Notes: generated by a model not told the origin, from the sequence alone. A DNA stretch of 64,000 nt from Calycina herbarum (GCA_001414485.1 LLEY01000045.1:124001-188000), one strand, 5' to 3'. Counted from the stretch's first letter, positions 23,492 to 35,340 are shown. Translations and numbers: made by a program.

Positions 23492-23914
23492 TTGTTAAAA
23501 TCAAAATTGCCTGGGGAAGGTATCAACAGTAGAGTTCGTCCTATGCTCGAGGCAGCTCGACAACAGGCACTTAGCCCTGATTCACTTGACTGGGAGAAGA
23601 CACCACCATTTTTTTGGACCCTGAACTGTACACGGGATAAGATTTTGGAACTGCCGACTTCATTTGAGGACAAGACTGCTATAACACAGCTCTGGGAATG
23701 TTGTGAGAGTGGACCACTTGCTATAATAGATAGTCTCCATACCAGTAACCTTTCCGTACGCAAAACAGTAGAGTACTTCCAAGGATATTTAATAAATCAG
23801 TTTATTATGTTTCTTGCTTACATTCAAGGACCGGTGGTTATGTTTCAAGGGATGTTCATGGTCGGTGAAAACAGCGAGGAATCTTCCAGCCAGCTTGGAA
23901 GCGTGTCGTTTTGA
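23492..23914 (+). CDS. Hypothetical protein fragment
   Basis: Open for 140 codons with good codon use, ending TGA 23912-23914, but the first codon is TTG; the first ATG is at about 23543. Features: LDWEKTPPFFWTLNCTRDK, a helical middle, a hydrophobic segment INQFIMFLAYI that could be a single membrane helix, and a Ser-rich end GENSEESSSQLGSVSF. A mutated relative of that last stretch is found at 47440-47520. Family unknown. The N-terminus is probably missing. Confidence 0.45.
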   Translation: MLKSKLPGEGINSRVRPMLEAARQQALSPDSLDWEKTPPFFWTLNCTRDKILELPTSFEDKTAITQLWECCESGPLAIIDSLHTSNLSVRKTVEYFQGYLINQFIMFLAYIQGPVVMFQGMFMVGENSEESSSQLGSVSF

Positions 23915-24300
23915 GACACCCCATCCTGAATGTGAGAGGCCGGACCTCGAACAACTCAAAGGTGTGGTTTCAAATATTTAATTAAGAAGTGCATGAGGAC
24001 TACATACATGTAAGCTCTACCTCTACGACTATCTAACCGGAATCCACTAAGCCGAGCCAGGATCTCCTCTCTCCTCAACAAGACCTACATTCACACTTTC
24101 TGAAACTGTATCCCTATATAAAAGTCTCTACGCCAGTCTATACCTAAAGATTTCAGAGGATATAGAGCAAAAAGGGTGGGAAAAGGTAGTTCGTTTATTG
24201 ACAAGAACTGCAGAGGGAGAGTTGTGGATTAGAAAGAGGGGCTGGGAGGATAAATGTTTTTACTAAGATTCAGGGCGGTAGTGATTATCCCTAATGATAA

Positions 24301-25431
24301 CTAGTTGACAAAATCCATTTTGCTTAACGCATTTGCTTGAATCTCCTATACTGCCTGGCCGAGTTTAATGAGCTTACTCCTAAATTGTTCGAGTATAGTT
24401 TAAACATAATCTCTATCTGGTGTAGCACTTCTCTCTCTTGTCCTATTATCTCCTCTAAAGGTTACATGGTACTATACACGTTTCCATTTTTCTACCGCTA
24501 AATCTGCTGCCTTAGAATTTGGCTGTATATTCCTTGTAATAAGATAAAAGGATAACCTAATCCTATGCTTCTTCTTAGGCTTAAAGACTTAAACAGAAGA
24601 GAACTGACTAAATAAATAAAGAAGCTTGGTAGTATCCTATACTTTAATCTTGTGTAGTAATATAACGAGTAACCCGCCTGTTTAGATACGTTGTAGTACT
24701 AAGATTAGTTAGGAAACAGTTAGGCGACGTGCCTCCTATAATAACTGATATTCAGCTTGCTAATGTGTCTGAAGTACTTGGCTATTACAAAAGATTAAAT
24801 AAAACTTCTGCCTAAGGTACGGCCTCTTGTTAAGAAAGCTAGCGTGTTTAGGATGTGTGTCGGGTGGTGTATCTATACTAAACTCTGTTGCTAACATTGT
24901 AATGTCTAGGAATAGGACAGTTGATTTAGTGGATGGAATAAGAAGTTTATAGCCTCCTTAGGTAGGTGGAAGAGTGATCCTAAATAATGTAGCTCCTAGA
25001 TTATACTTTAAAGCGCTCGTAGTATAGCCTCCTAGAGCTATATATAGGTCGAGGATTTTCATATCCTTAGCATAACAAGAGGGCTGACTAAGAGCTCGTG
25101 TACTCTCCTACATCTCATCCCTAATCTGTTATATTATAATATAGAATTTCTAGGCATTTTTCTTCCTAGTGTTATCGGCTCTTTGCCGCTGTTGTTTGAA
25201 ATGTTCGTCCCTACAAGAGTCTGCCTAGCCCTGTTTCACTGTTTAGTCTTCATCTTTCAAGTATCAAGGAGGGAGAACCTTTTTCCTTAATTCAACTAAT
25301 TTAACAAAGGCAGGCTCGTGTAGGTAGAAGAACTCATAGAGTACTAAGTTAGGATTTCTTCTATCAGCTTCACTTTCGCTGATGACAGAAGTGCCTTATA
25401 TGAACATTGTCGGCAAGACCAATGAAGCCAT
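24301..25431 (-). pseudogene. FtsJ-like methyltransferase pseudogene, RIP-inactivated
   Basis: From ATG 25431 to TAG 24301-24303 one frame spans exactly 377 codons with no indel but about 17 internal stops (nearly all TAA/TAG). Between the stops the protein is clear: KILDLYIALGGYTTSAL matches the SAM-binding loop LDLC.APGGY of FtsJ/RrmJ methyltransferases; later come VLFLDITMLATEF, the segment FYLIFCNSQVL (D-G replaced), GGLLVILLHK and FKPKKKHRIRLSFYLI. FtsJ enzymes transfer a methyl group to RNA 2'-O; substrate here is unknown. Pro in the APGGY loop is lost. The CCATG around the start codon is the TSD of the retrotransposon at 25433-32050, which split the gene from its 5' region. Confidence 0.8.
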
Positions 25432-25432
25432 G

Positions 25433-25895
25433 TGTAACGAAACTCAAACGAACTAAACAAAGATGACTAAGTCTCGAAGGTTGGTATGCAGTAAGAAGTA
25501 TGAATGCGCCGGGTTGTTTACTTGGAAGTGAACTCGTTACTTATATCAAAGATGTCAAATAAGATGATAAGATTAATAACTAAAGTTAAGCACGAAGCTC
25601 CTATCTAATAGTAGACGTGCCGGTCTTATATAGAACCTTCGTTCATGTTTTAGAGTCCTTCTTAGCAGGAGTCCCGAAGATGGAGTCCGACTCTATTTCT
25701 AGGGCTCCTTAAAACTGGACTCTATTACCTAACCGCTCCTAACCGAGTCACGTGATATAACTGTAATAAGATCCTTAGGATTATATGTCCTATTATACTC
25801 GATCCTTTCCTCCTTCTAGGGTTATAATAGTGCTCGTCCTGTTAGAGCGTTGCCTAGACTTCACTTTGTTACGTGCTAGTACGTGATTTGTAACA
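25433..25895 (-). repeat. 3' LTR of chromovirus copy 2
   Basis: 463 bp, starts TGTAACGAAAC and ends TAACA (mutated GTGACA). Equal in length to its partner at 31588-32050; differences are mostly C/T and G/A. Preceded by TSD CCATG. Confidence 0.93.
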
Positions 25896-28800
25896 CTATC
25901 CCCTTTTTAGCCTAGCGTGTCCCTATACTAGAATTCTAACCTAAATACGTTTGTCGGCAAGTTGTTAACCTTCCTTTATATATAAACATGTCCTCCTTAT
26001 ATACTAAACGAAAAGAGCGTTTAGCTCTTACTATATAGATCGAATCCGTACAACGTCTAGCTAAGACTTGTTCTTTCTATTGTAAACAGTCCTGTTAATG
26101 CCTCTTAGAGCTTTCTAAATCCTCTCGCTATTCTAAGTATATTTGGTCGAAAAGGTCCTACGATAGCCCTAGCTATCTTATTATTCCTATCCCTAGGCCT
26201 TGAAAACCTGTGTATCGGTTTTTCTTTAGCCCTATACGTAAACGATTCTCTATTACTCCTCCAAGTCCTCCTCCTTCGAGTCCTCCTCCCGAGTCCTCTT
26301 CTACCTAGTTTCCTACCTTCGAGATAGCTTCTTTTGTTAAACAGGTACTTTCTAATAACGTGTCTTTATCTAACCCTGGTCCCGAGTTCTAGGCAGCCCT
26401 GGGTTTTGTTAGTAGAACTTCTAAACTTCCCTTAGGCAATGGTTAAGGTTGCTCTTTAGTTCTTATATATTCTCTAAATGTAGGTAGTCTAACTATTTAA
26501 TTAAATACTTAATCTTACCTCTAATAATCTTATAGTTAAGAATTCTTTTAACTTTATATTCAGTGTTTAGATTAACTAGTTAAATTTCTATAAATAGGGC
26601 TAGTAATACTCCCGGTAGTACTAGTTTAAGTAGGGATATATAGAATACTAGGTAGATGTTCATTGTCCTTAGTAGTACTAATTTATAATTTAAAGGTCTC
26701 TTAACTTATTTAATTTTAAATAGTCTAAGTTTTTTATAATCTAGTTTATTACTTAGTCTTTTTATATTAATATTCTTTTATACTAAGTAGACTTTATCCC
26801 TCTCTTTTAGTATTAGCTCTTAACTACGTCGTTTATTATAGTAGTACGCGTTTCTTTCTACTATAAATTATAAGTCCTCTATAAGTTCCTTATATAAACT
26901 CTTGATTTTTAAGACCTAAATATAAGTAAGTTAATTATTAATAGTTATAGATAGTAGTTCTTAATATACTATTAATTTATATTTAAAATTAGCGTAGAAT
27001 AGTATAATAAGTGTTATTTCTATTACTAAACTATTATAAGCGAACTATGCTAAGGATAGCAGTTCTACCTAGTTGTCTTACTAGTAGTTTATATAATAAC
27101 AAAAGTATGTTTTAACTACTTAATTTATCTATTTATTTTCTTTATTTATTTAAGAGTAGAAAGCTATAGAAAGCTTTCTTTTTATACTTAATTATTCTAT
27201 AAGAGCGATTTAAAATTTTAAAGTAAAGAGCTTATCTCTGTCTAAGAGTATCTCTTTAGATAGTCTATGTCTTAAGACTACTTCTCTAAGGAATATAAAT
27301 ACTAATTCCTTAGCTATACTTAACTCTATATATACTATTAGGATTATATACTTTATAAGTCGTTTTATAATAACTAGGATTATATTATATTTAACTCTTA
27401 TTATTAAATCTTTAGATTTTAGTAATTTAATAATAAAATCTATAGATATTAATTTCTAAGGTATCTATAGTATTAGAGTAGTGTTCATCTATCTATAAGA
27501 AGTATAGTAAGAAGCTTTATTCCTAGTATAGGTATTATATTCTACTATTACTTCCTTAACTATCGTAGATAACTAATTAACATAGTAGTATTATCTTATC
27601 CTTTAGAAGGTTCTACGAACTTCTTAGTAACTATAAGCAAGCGTAGTATAGTATTCTTATATAAATTCTTTTATATATAAGCTAGAAACCTATAGTTTCC
27701 CTTTTATATACTAGTTATAACTCTTATATATACTCTAGATTTTATCTATCTATATATTGTTTATTACTACTATTTCGTATATAGTAGGTACTAAGTCTTC
27801 GTTCTTAAGAGTTTTTAAGATTATAATCTTTTTATACTCTTTATCTCTCTTATATCTAGGTTTCTAGCTAAGAGTATTAGCTTAAGTATTTAACGTTCCT
27901 TTTATATGTTAAATAATAATGTTAAATCCTTTTAATATCTCTGACTATCTAGCTAATTACCTAGTTGTAAGTTCCTTAGTTATCGTAAACGTCCTAAGGT
28001 TCTTATAGTTAGATAGAATTATAACTAGGTATTTTACTAATTATAAATAGATTCTCTAGTATTCTAAAGCTAGTACTATAATAAGTAATTCTTTATCGAA
28101 GATACTATAGTTTTATTATACTAAGTTAAATGTTTTAGAATAATATATAATAAGTATAAGCTTTCTCTTATTATTTAGTTATAGATATACTACACCTACT
28201 ACTATATCTAAGACGTCTATTTTAATTGTACTAGGTTTATCTATATTGAAATCGTATAGAATAGGTTTTTCTATAAACTTTGCTTTAATTTTCTAAAAGG
28301 CGTCTTCTACTTATTTATTCTATATAAATTTAATAGCTTTCTTAACTAATCTCGACATTAGTTTAATAATCTTTATATAGTCTTAGATAAATAGATAGTA
28401 AAAGTTTATAAATCTAAGGAAGGACTATATATCTTTTATATTCTCTAGTAACTTCTAGTTTAAGATGTCTTAGATCTTTACTAGATCTATTTCTATTTTT
28501 CCTAGGCTAAATACCTATTTTAGAAAAAGTGTCTAAGTTACTCTAAACTTGTATTTTAAGAGTTTTAACTAAGAGTTTACTTTTATAAGTTATTATAAGA
28601 CTTCTTTAATATATCTCTTATATTCTTCTTCCTTTTCTAAGAAGATTAGGATATTATCTAGGTAATAAATTACTATTACCTTTAAAAGATCTTCTAAAAT
28701 ATTATTATTTTATCTCTAACATATAGCTAATACGTTATAAAGTCTAAATAGTATAACTATATATTTATAAAGGCCTAATAGTAAGGTAAATACTATCTTC

Positions 28801-31364
28801 TATTTATCTCTAACTTTTATTTATATAAGTCTATAAGCGTTTTGTTAATCTAGTTTCGTAAATCGTACTATCTTACCTAACTTATCCTATAAGTATTAGC
28901 TAGGTAGTAGTAGATAAGCGTCCTTAACCGTAGTATAATTTACTTCTTAGTAATTAATATATACCCTCCTATCTAGGTCGTCTTTCTTCTTAATAATAAG
29001 TATGTTTAAGGTAATTAGTAACTTAGACTTTCTAATATATCTCTTCTTAATACCTTCTCTTATATAACTTTCTATTCTCTATAGGCTTTTCTAGTTATAT
29101 AACTGAAGCTTCTACTTTAAGAGGTGATAACCCTCTTTTAGCTTAATCTTATAATCCTATAAGTAATATTCTAGTAAGGCTTATAAGTCTTCTAGGTTTT
29201 TAAACAAAGCTTTAAACTCTCTATATTATATAGGTATTTTGTTATTAGCTATCCTACTAACCTATAAAGGACCTTAGGCAAGGTGTTCTAACGTCTTAGA
29301 AGAGGTAGCGCTAACCTCGTTCTAGCCTTATAGTTATAATTACAAACCTATGTAATTATATCAACTAAAGGTTATTATTTAAGCCTTCTAATTAATATCT
29401 AGATTATGTTCCCTAATCTATAATATACTAAGTATCGCTTCCTTACTTCCTATTTTAATAATATCGAATTATATATCTAAGTAGTATTCTTTAATAGTAA
29501 TCTTTATTAGAATAGTTTATTAATTAATAATTCTATCCTAGTATATAACGTCTATTCTATTAACTACTCCTAAGTAGTATAGCTTTATACCTTTAATTAG
29601 AACGTTTAGCTTCTTCTAAGCTACTAGGGAAAGGAAATTACCTATTACTCCTAAATTAATTAAGACTTAGAGTTCCTTTCCTCTTATCTTTACTATTACT
29701 ATAAGTTAATTTTCCTTTAAAGTAGCGTTTAGTTCTCTAATTATTAGTTAGTAGAGTTCCCTCTATACTAACTTTGTTTCTTAGTCTATATCGTATTTAT
29801 TTATTTCCTAGAAGATTATACTAAATAATTTTTTACTTCTTAATTCCTAAAATATTACTCTAACTTCTCTAACTAAAGCGACTATAGTATACTAGCCTCC
29901 TATTTCTAGTATAGCTTCCTTATTATCAGGTAGTATACCTAAAAAGCTAGGTTTAGAGCGTCTTATAAAGTCGTTAGAACCCTGCTATTACTATAAGCTA
30001 ATTTCTTCTTATAAATCCACGACTATCTAAATATCTCCTATCTTAGGCAGGCTAAACAGCTTACTAAATACTGCTTATTCTAGTATAGGTTCTTTAAATT
30101 CGATGGTTTCTCTTCTAGTAATAAGGCTTACTAATATTATTCTATCTCGTTTATTCTAAACTATTTTATAAGTAGTTAAAATAGTAGAGTTAATTCCTTA
30201 AGTAGAATATAAGCTCTAGAAATTAGGCTTCTAGTTTTCTATATATACCTATCTATTCCCTCTTTTAAAGGTTCTAATAAATACCTATATCTCACCTTAT
30301 TTAGGCTTATATATTCCTATATTTACCTCTAACGAATTAGATTCTAACTCTAATAACTCTAATAAACTTATTAATAGTAGTAACTTATATTCTACTTAAA
30401 GAGGTAATTTATAATCTATTTCTAACTATATATTATAATATTCTTTAAGTAATAGATCTCTACTATTATTAGTGTCTTATACCTTACTAACTTATAACTT
30501 AATTTCTTCGTCTAGCTATAAGTATATAGCGCCTGCTATCGTATCTACAGCGTCTATTTTAATCTACGTGCTATAACCTCTAGCCTCGAGTTCTTCGTCT
30601 ATAAGTTCAGTTTTTTCTAGTAAAGCTACTTCTTTTTAGATAGTAGCGTTAGCTTGCTTCCTATTAGAATCTTTCTTCTTACTATACTTATTTGCTCTAT
30701 AGCTAGGAAGACTATAGTTATAATACAAGTTCTACTCGTGTCGACGATTTCGCTCTTTCTAGAACAGCCCTCCCCTCTAGGAGTTTCCTTTCTTAGATTC
30801 CTTCTCTAAAACCTATAATTTTCAAGTAGTATTAATTTCTATAGGATCTCTATAATCTTTCTATCTACTCTTTCTATATCGATAACTATAACTCCCTTTC
30901 TTCTCTAGGTTCCTCTTATAGATATAGTTATTAATCTTAATCGCGTTATCTATTAATTTATTTAGCGTATCTAGAAAATCCTCTTAAGCGAGTTTATCTT
31001 TAACGTTGTTCTTAAGCCTATAATAGAATTGTTCTTATAATGCCTCGTCGTTCTAATCTATCTATATAGAGTACTACTAAAATTATAAGGTATACTTAGT
31101 AGCTAACCCCTTTTACTTAAGTATATATAAAGCTTTAACTACTTTTTTCTTTATATTAACATCCTTAAAAGCCTGGTTAATTCTATTCCTAAACCTTTGA
31201 ATATTCTTAAACAAATCCCTTGTTTTCTTAGACATTTAAAGAGAGACCTTTCCTTTAAATGTCTTATTTACTTAGTAGTCTTCTAAATATAGTTTTAACT
31301 AATTATAAGCTACCCCTTTAAAACGAGTAGACAACTATATAACCTAGTTAGTTTTATTTCTAAA

Positions 31365-31553
31365 CTAAGTATAATAAAAGTTTAAGTATAGAGAAGCTTT
31401 TATTAAGAACTTAGCTAGCTTTTTAGGCGAGCTATCGAACAGCTTCGGAACCGGAAGTTTTACTTCCTTACGGAGAGTAGTAACTGCTGTAACTGGGGGG
31501 GCCGTAGCTGGCTTTAGTAGAGTAGGTTTTAGAGTAGAAGAGGTTGTCGACAT
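31365..31553 (-). pseudogene. gag N-terminus of chromovirus copy 2
   Basis: First 62 codons of gag survive open on the minus strand, 35 bp inside the 5' LTR: Thr/Pro/Val-rich start, then LPVPKLFDSSPKKLAKFLIK. The following sequence is shattered by stops. It is the only sizeable open stretch left in the element. Confidence 0.65.
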
Positions 31554-31565
31554 AGTAGCGATCTT

Positions 31566-31587
31566 ACTTCTAAGTAGGTGCTTAAAG
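31566..31587 (-). other. Candidate primer-binding region
   Basis: Directly downstream of the 5' LTR on the sense (minus) strand. No TGG-type tRNA 3' end complement is visible. Instead 31566-31576 is an 11-nt perfect complement, at RNA level, of a segment inside the LTR (31674-31684), as in self-priming Tf1/sushi elements. Confidence 0.45.
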
Positions 31588-31780
31588 TATAACGAAACTT
31601 AAATAAACTAAACAAAGATGACTAAGTCTCGAAGGTTAGTATATAGTAAGAAGTATAAATGCGCCGGGTTGTTTACTTAGAAGTGAACTCGTTACTTATA
31701 TTAAAGATGTTAAATAAGATGATAAGATTAATAACTAAAGTTGAGTACGAAGCTCCTATCTAATAGTAGACGTGCCGGTC

Positions 31781-31787
31781 TTATATA
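31781..31787 (-). promoter_or_regulatory. LTR TATA box
   Basis: The minus strand reads CTATATAAGACCGG, a good TATA context in the middle of the 5' LTR and conserved in the other LTR copies. It is the likely promoter of the retroelement; the start site is not determined. Confidence 0.5.
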
Positions 31788-32022
31788 GAACCTTCGTTCA
31801 TGTTTTAGAGTCCTTCTTGGCAGGAGTCCCGAAGATGGAGTCCGACTCCATTTCCAGGGCTCCTTAAAACTGGACTCCATTACCTAACCGCTCCTAACCG
31901 AGTCACGTGATATAACTGTAATGAGATCCTCAGGATTATATGTCCTATCATACTCGATCCTTTCCTCCTTCCAGGGTTACAATAGTGCTCGTCCTGTCAG
32001 GGCGTCGCCTGGACTTCACTTT

Positions 32023-32042
32023 GTCACGTGCTAGCACGTGAT
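32023..32042. promoter_or_regulatory. Paired CACGTG sites at the LTR outer end
   Basis: Two palindromic E-box type sites spaced about 10 bp, followed by ATTCGTGACA. The pair is recognisable in LTRs at 6791-6806, 32025-32041 and in the shorter LTR at 42115-42128; a further CACGTG lies about 120 bp inside. bHLH factors bind such sites in fungi; use here is inference. Confidence 0.45.
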
Positions 32043-32055
32043 TCGTGACACCATG

Positions 32056-32270
32056 TTATCTAAGAAGAGCTTAGAATTCAGAAAGGAATATAAAAGGGGT
32101 TAATAAAAGGACCAATGGGGTTTTTATGTTAATAGACTGTTATAAGTATTGTTTAAACTCTGAAGTGTCGAGCTAGAGCTCCTTTCTTATTATTCTATTG
32201 CTTTTAATTCCTACTATAGGCAACCGAAGAGTATAGAATAGTGCCACAACCCGGGACCAATGAAATAAAT
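32056..32270 (-). promoter_or_regulatory. Displaced 5' region of the FtsJ-like gene
   Basis: This sequence would adjoin ATG 25431 if the retrotransposon were absent, as shown by the shared CCATG. On the minus strand it is pyrimidine-rich with TTTTATATTCC about 40 bp before the start codon. Assignment as promoter is inference from position. Confidence 0.5.
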
Positions 32271-32810
32271 CTACAAATTAATTTTTAATCAGTGAGAATG
32301 ATTGGTTAAAGAAAAACCTAGGATTAAGGCAGAGCGCCTTGCCTCAAGGGAATCGACATATCGGAGACATTGAACAGGTACACCGAATTCTGTTTAAAGA
32401 GGAATTCTCTAATAAAACCCTGTGTATACAACCCGCCTGTTGGCCAAGTGGCTTTACAAATTAGACTGTTGTGGCATTTTGCCTTACATTTTCCAAGCCT
32501 TGTTCCAAAATAAATCCACGATTGGTCGTCTGTCAGCTTCTTTGCCTAGCTGAATGCGAAAAGGGTTACACAGAAAAGAGGAGAGGCCTCTTAAACTGGG
32601 GGTCGGTGACTCATACGTCACATTTCTCCAAATTAGCATTGAACAGGATACAATCCTCTGGTCGGTGGTCGCACAGCAGGCACGCTAGGCTGCCTATCCC
32701 AGTTAGATAAATCGACGTGATCTTTACTAATTCCAACCATAATTTATTCCTATAGTGTTTGAAATGTTTACTTCGATCAGGTTATTCTAAACCCTTATCG
32801 ACATCAACGA
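32271..32810. other. Spacer without recognisable gene
   Basis: Lightly mutated sequence. The open stretch 32471-32710 has no family features. Confidence 0.4.
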
Positions 32811-33108
32811 TTAGATATAGATCTAGCCTCGGGCTCTCCCTTGAAATGTATTTAGTAAAAGCCTCTCGACACCTCTCGCAACGAGATTCGAGTTTTATCC
32901 TTCGAACCTCCCTCGACATCCGATAACTTGAGCAGTCGCCTAGATCGCATTCTGGGTCCAGGTCTCGGTCCCTTGCGCCTCACACTTGAGCACGTATCTT
33001 TGGACGACTTCAAGCCAGAATATACAACATTTCGTACCGAACCAACTAAGACAAAAGTATAATTAGCAAAGAAAGAATGTCAAGAATTTCTGTAAGATAG
33101 ATTTCCTA
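32811..33108 (+). pseudogene. N-terminal HET-protein fragment
   Basis: The frame starting ttagatata reads LDIDLASGSPLKCI, two stops (TAG TAA), then KPLDTSRNEIRVLSFEPPS and LRLTLEHVSLDDFKPEYTTF, the usual N-terminal approach to a fungal HET domain (PLD.S..EIRVL..PP..., then L.L.HVSL..F.PEY.A.S). The core VSYTWG block should come next but is missing: two more stops appear and similarity ends. A third HET relic in this window. Confidence 0.55.
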
Positions 33109-33378
33109 TCCGATATCATTACACTTATCCTGATATCAAAGTCGATTATCTTTTTTCTTTAGGAAACGGTCAAGATAATGATTTTCTCCGAGAGATAGAT
33201 AGTGATTAGTGTGTTTATACTTGTGCATTATATATTTATTACCAACTAGAGGGTTTGTGCTAGGAGTCAAGAACTCATATTGTGTAGATAGCATCAGTGT
33301 TCTAGTTTTCCCAGACTGAAAAGCAAGCCTTCCTAGGCCAAAGTCAATCAATATCCAGATCTAATGACCAACTCTCAC

Positions 33379-33860
33379 TTAGCAATCCTTCCATTCGTAG
33401 TCTGAAGGCATTGAGCTATAATCAGTGCTCGCGCTATCATCGACAAGCCCCCCTGCTATTTCATTCTTAGCCCTTGTAAGCGTGTAATCTTGAGGTATCG
33501 CCTTAGGCTATAATTCATCAGCATGGAATAACGGGCAAGTCTTGTCCTCTTCTAAAGACTTGGTTAACTTGTTTCCTCTTGACTCTAGTTTAGCTAGTTT
33601 CGTCTCTAATTCAGTTCTCGCCCTACATATCTCCCAGAGCTCTAATTCCTTGTGCCAGTGTTAGAGCTGCGTAGTCGTTGAGTCGTTTCGTAGGGCTGAG
33701 GATAGTAACCAGGCATCTCTAACCATTTCTTCCACTGCTTAGACAGGCATTCGCAGATCACGATGAACAGCACTATGCCGAATATATTTGTAATTGTTAA
33801 AGGGGGTCGTCTAGCGACTGGCCTTGACTTAGATCTATAGCTGCTGTAGGGATTATATAC
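33379..33860 (-). pseudogene. Decayed coiled-coil-like C-terminus, unknown protein
   Basis: On the minus strand one frame ends at TAA 33379-33381 after an acidic tail (SASTDYSSMPSDYEWKDC). Upstream are VEEMVRDAWLLSSALRNDST, a likely heptad region ELELWEICRARTELETKLAK and LESRGNKLTKSLEEDK, with TAG stops between. Consistent with a helical C-terminal half of a fungal accessory protein; I do not know the family. Upstream of 33860 the frame is lost. Confidence 0.45.
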
Positions 33861-34508
33861 TTTGAGAAGGTCTTCTGCTAGATAATTAATTCCACTGCCT
33901 TCGGCACGTCTTATCTATTATCCTTGAGTACTAATAGAAACCATTTTCTCGTAAAATGGTAGCAACATTCTTCTAGCAATTGTTGAGTTTTGTTGAGGAC
34001 CTAGTACTGTGTTTTAAAAGGGAGGTACGTAGGGTTCGGTGGTATAAAATTACAATCGCAGGTACTTCGCGAGCCTTTTTTCCTACTCCGCCTATCTATG
34101 AACGTAAAAGGTAGTTAGCATTATTTCAGGAATAAATATATATAATACTTGTGCCTCATACCTTGACGTATCTCCTAGGGAACCCTCTCTCCCCTCCCCA
34201 GTATAGGTTTAGGTCGTTTTCTAGTAGATTTAGTTCGCTTTTGTCCCTTACTACAGTACTTGGGTCTTACCGCGTGTGGGGTATCTGCTATATTTATAGG
34301 ATAACAGCACTGGACTACTGTATGTTTGAGACTCCTTCCGCTTGTCATAAATATTCAAGGTTTGAGATGCATGACTACTGCGGAGGTTGGTGATCGCTTG
34401 AAACTTGACGTCAAGCTGGAGGCTATTGTCGGGTTCTCACTGGGGGGTGCTACGGGGATGAGGACCCGTAAGCACGCACGCTAATTTGATTTCTTCCTAG
34501 CGCCCGAA
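33861..34508. other. Degraded spacer
   Basis: No family seen. An open stretch 34151-34393 starts at GTG/ATG-poor sequence and looks accidental. Confidence 0.4.
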
Positions 34509-35287
34509 ATGGATCAACCTTTTGCCGAAAACCCCACAATCTCTAAAGAACCTTCTTGTTCAAGCTAACGCTGAAATTCAGAAGGCATACTACCAGCTTT
34601 CTTAGGGCAGCAATAATGATAACACTCCCTGATTTATATATACGACCCGGCGCAAGATGTGTCATATGCACTGTACTCTTTAATGAACAAGAACAAGTTG
34701 CATTAGGTACCAATTTTTCGACTCCCTTCAACAGAATAAAACTGAACATACCCTAGTTACTAACAGTAATGATGGCCGCCATAAATGGACTGGGATATTT
34801 GAATTTCCTGCTGCCACAAAGCCCCAGAAGTGTGTAGTGTACGATGGCCAACAGCGGAAGGAAAGGAGATTATGTTATAATCCTTTTCAATGCTCCAACG
34901 GTTCGGCATTTCACTTAGGTTGCTTTTATGATTCATAGCATCCTAATACCTGCACTAGGCGACACTTGCGATATATCTGGATATTGAGCTTATGGGCCAG
35001 ACCTTGGAAAACAGCACCATCATTGGACGACTTTGAGGCTACTCGAGTGTGTTGCTTTCGATTGTCGAATTAATTTTGGATTTGTACAAGAATGGTTATG
35101 ATCACATGCTCAGCGCGAGGTCACTCCAAGATATTGTTAAGAAGAGTATTAAAGACGAAGTTTGTCACCGATATCTAGACATTGAAGAGATTACTTAGAA
35201 GATAAATAGCGAGAGCAATGCGTAGATTACAGTTAAGCTTATATTGTTGTTAGAGGGTGAAGATGTTGTTATTAGTTTAAAAGGTTA
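34509..35287 (+). pseudogene. Cysteine-rich protein relic, unknown family
   Basis: ATG 34509 starts MDQPFAENPTISKEPSC. After stops and a frame change, Cys/His-rich parts appear: ARCVICTVLFNEQEQVALG, then (one base missing near 34735) KWTGIFEFPAATKPQKCVVY, CYNPFQCSNGSAFHLGCF and CTRRHL. The spacing suggests a zinc-binding RING/PHD-like fold. A helical part with VCHRYLDIEEIT and VKLILLLEGEDVVISLK ends at TAA 35285-35287. At least two indels and four stops. It converges on the SET gene 54 bp away. Confidence 0.5.
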
Positions 35288-35340
35288 AAAGTGGATAGTA
35301 CAATTAATCTGATGCTAAGTTTATCCGCTATACCTACTAT

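Larger units (their letters stand above)
25433..32050 (-). mobile_element. Ty3/Gypsy chromovirus, copy 2, complete with both LTRs and TSD
   Basis: 6618 bp, flanked by CCATG at 25428-25432 and 32051-32055. Read on the minus strand: 5' LTR 31588-32050, gag start near 31553 (MSTTSSTLKPTLLKPATAPP), ruined zinc knuckle near 30715-30760, protease, reverse transcriptase with the YxDD region near 28620-28690, RNase H, integrase near 27400-27900, and a chromodomain relic near 26505-26590 (RILNYKIIRGK, then KYLI). The polypurine tract is the complement of 25897-25910. All frames are stopped by RIP-type changes; no intact protein is left. Confidence 0.93.
31588..32050 (-). repeat. 5' LTR of chromovirus copy 2
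   Basis: 463 bp; plus-strand start is tataac (mutated TGTAAC) and end is CGTGACA, followed by TSD CCATG 32051-32055. Its outer 250 bp are much less mutated than the inner half. Confidence 0.93.
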
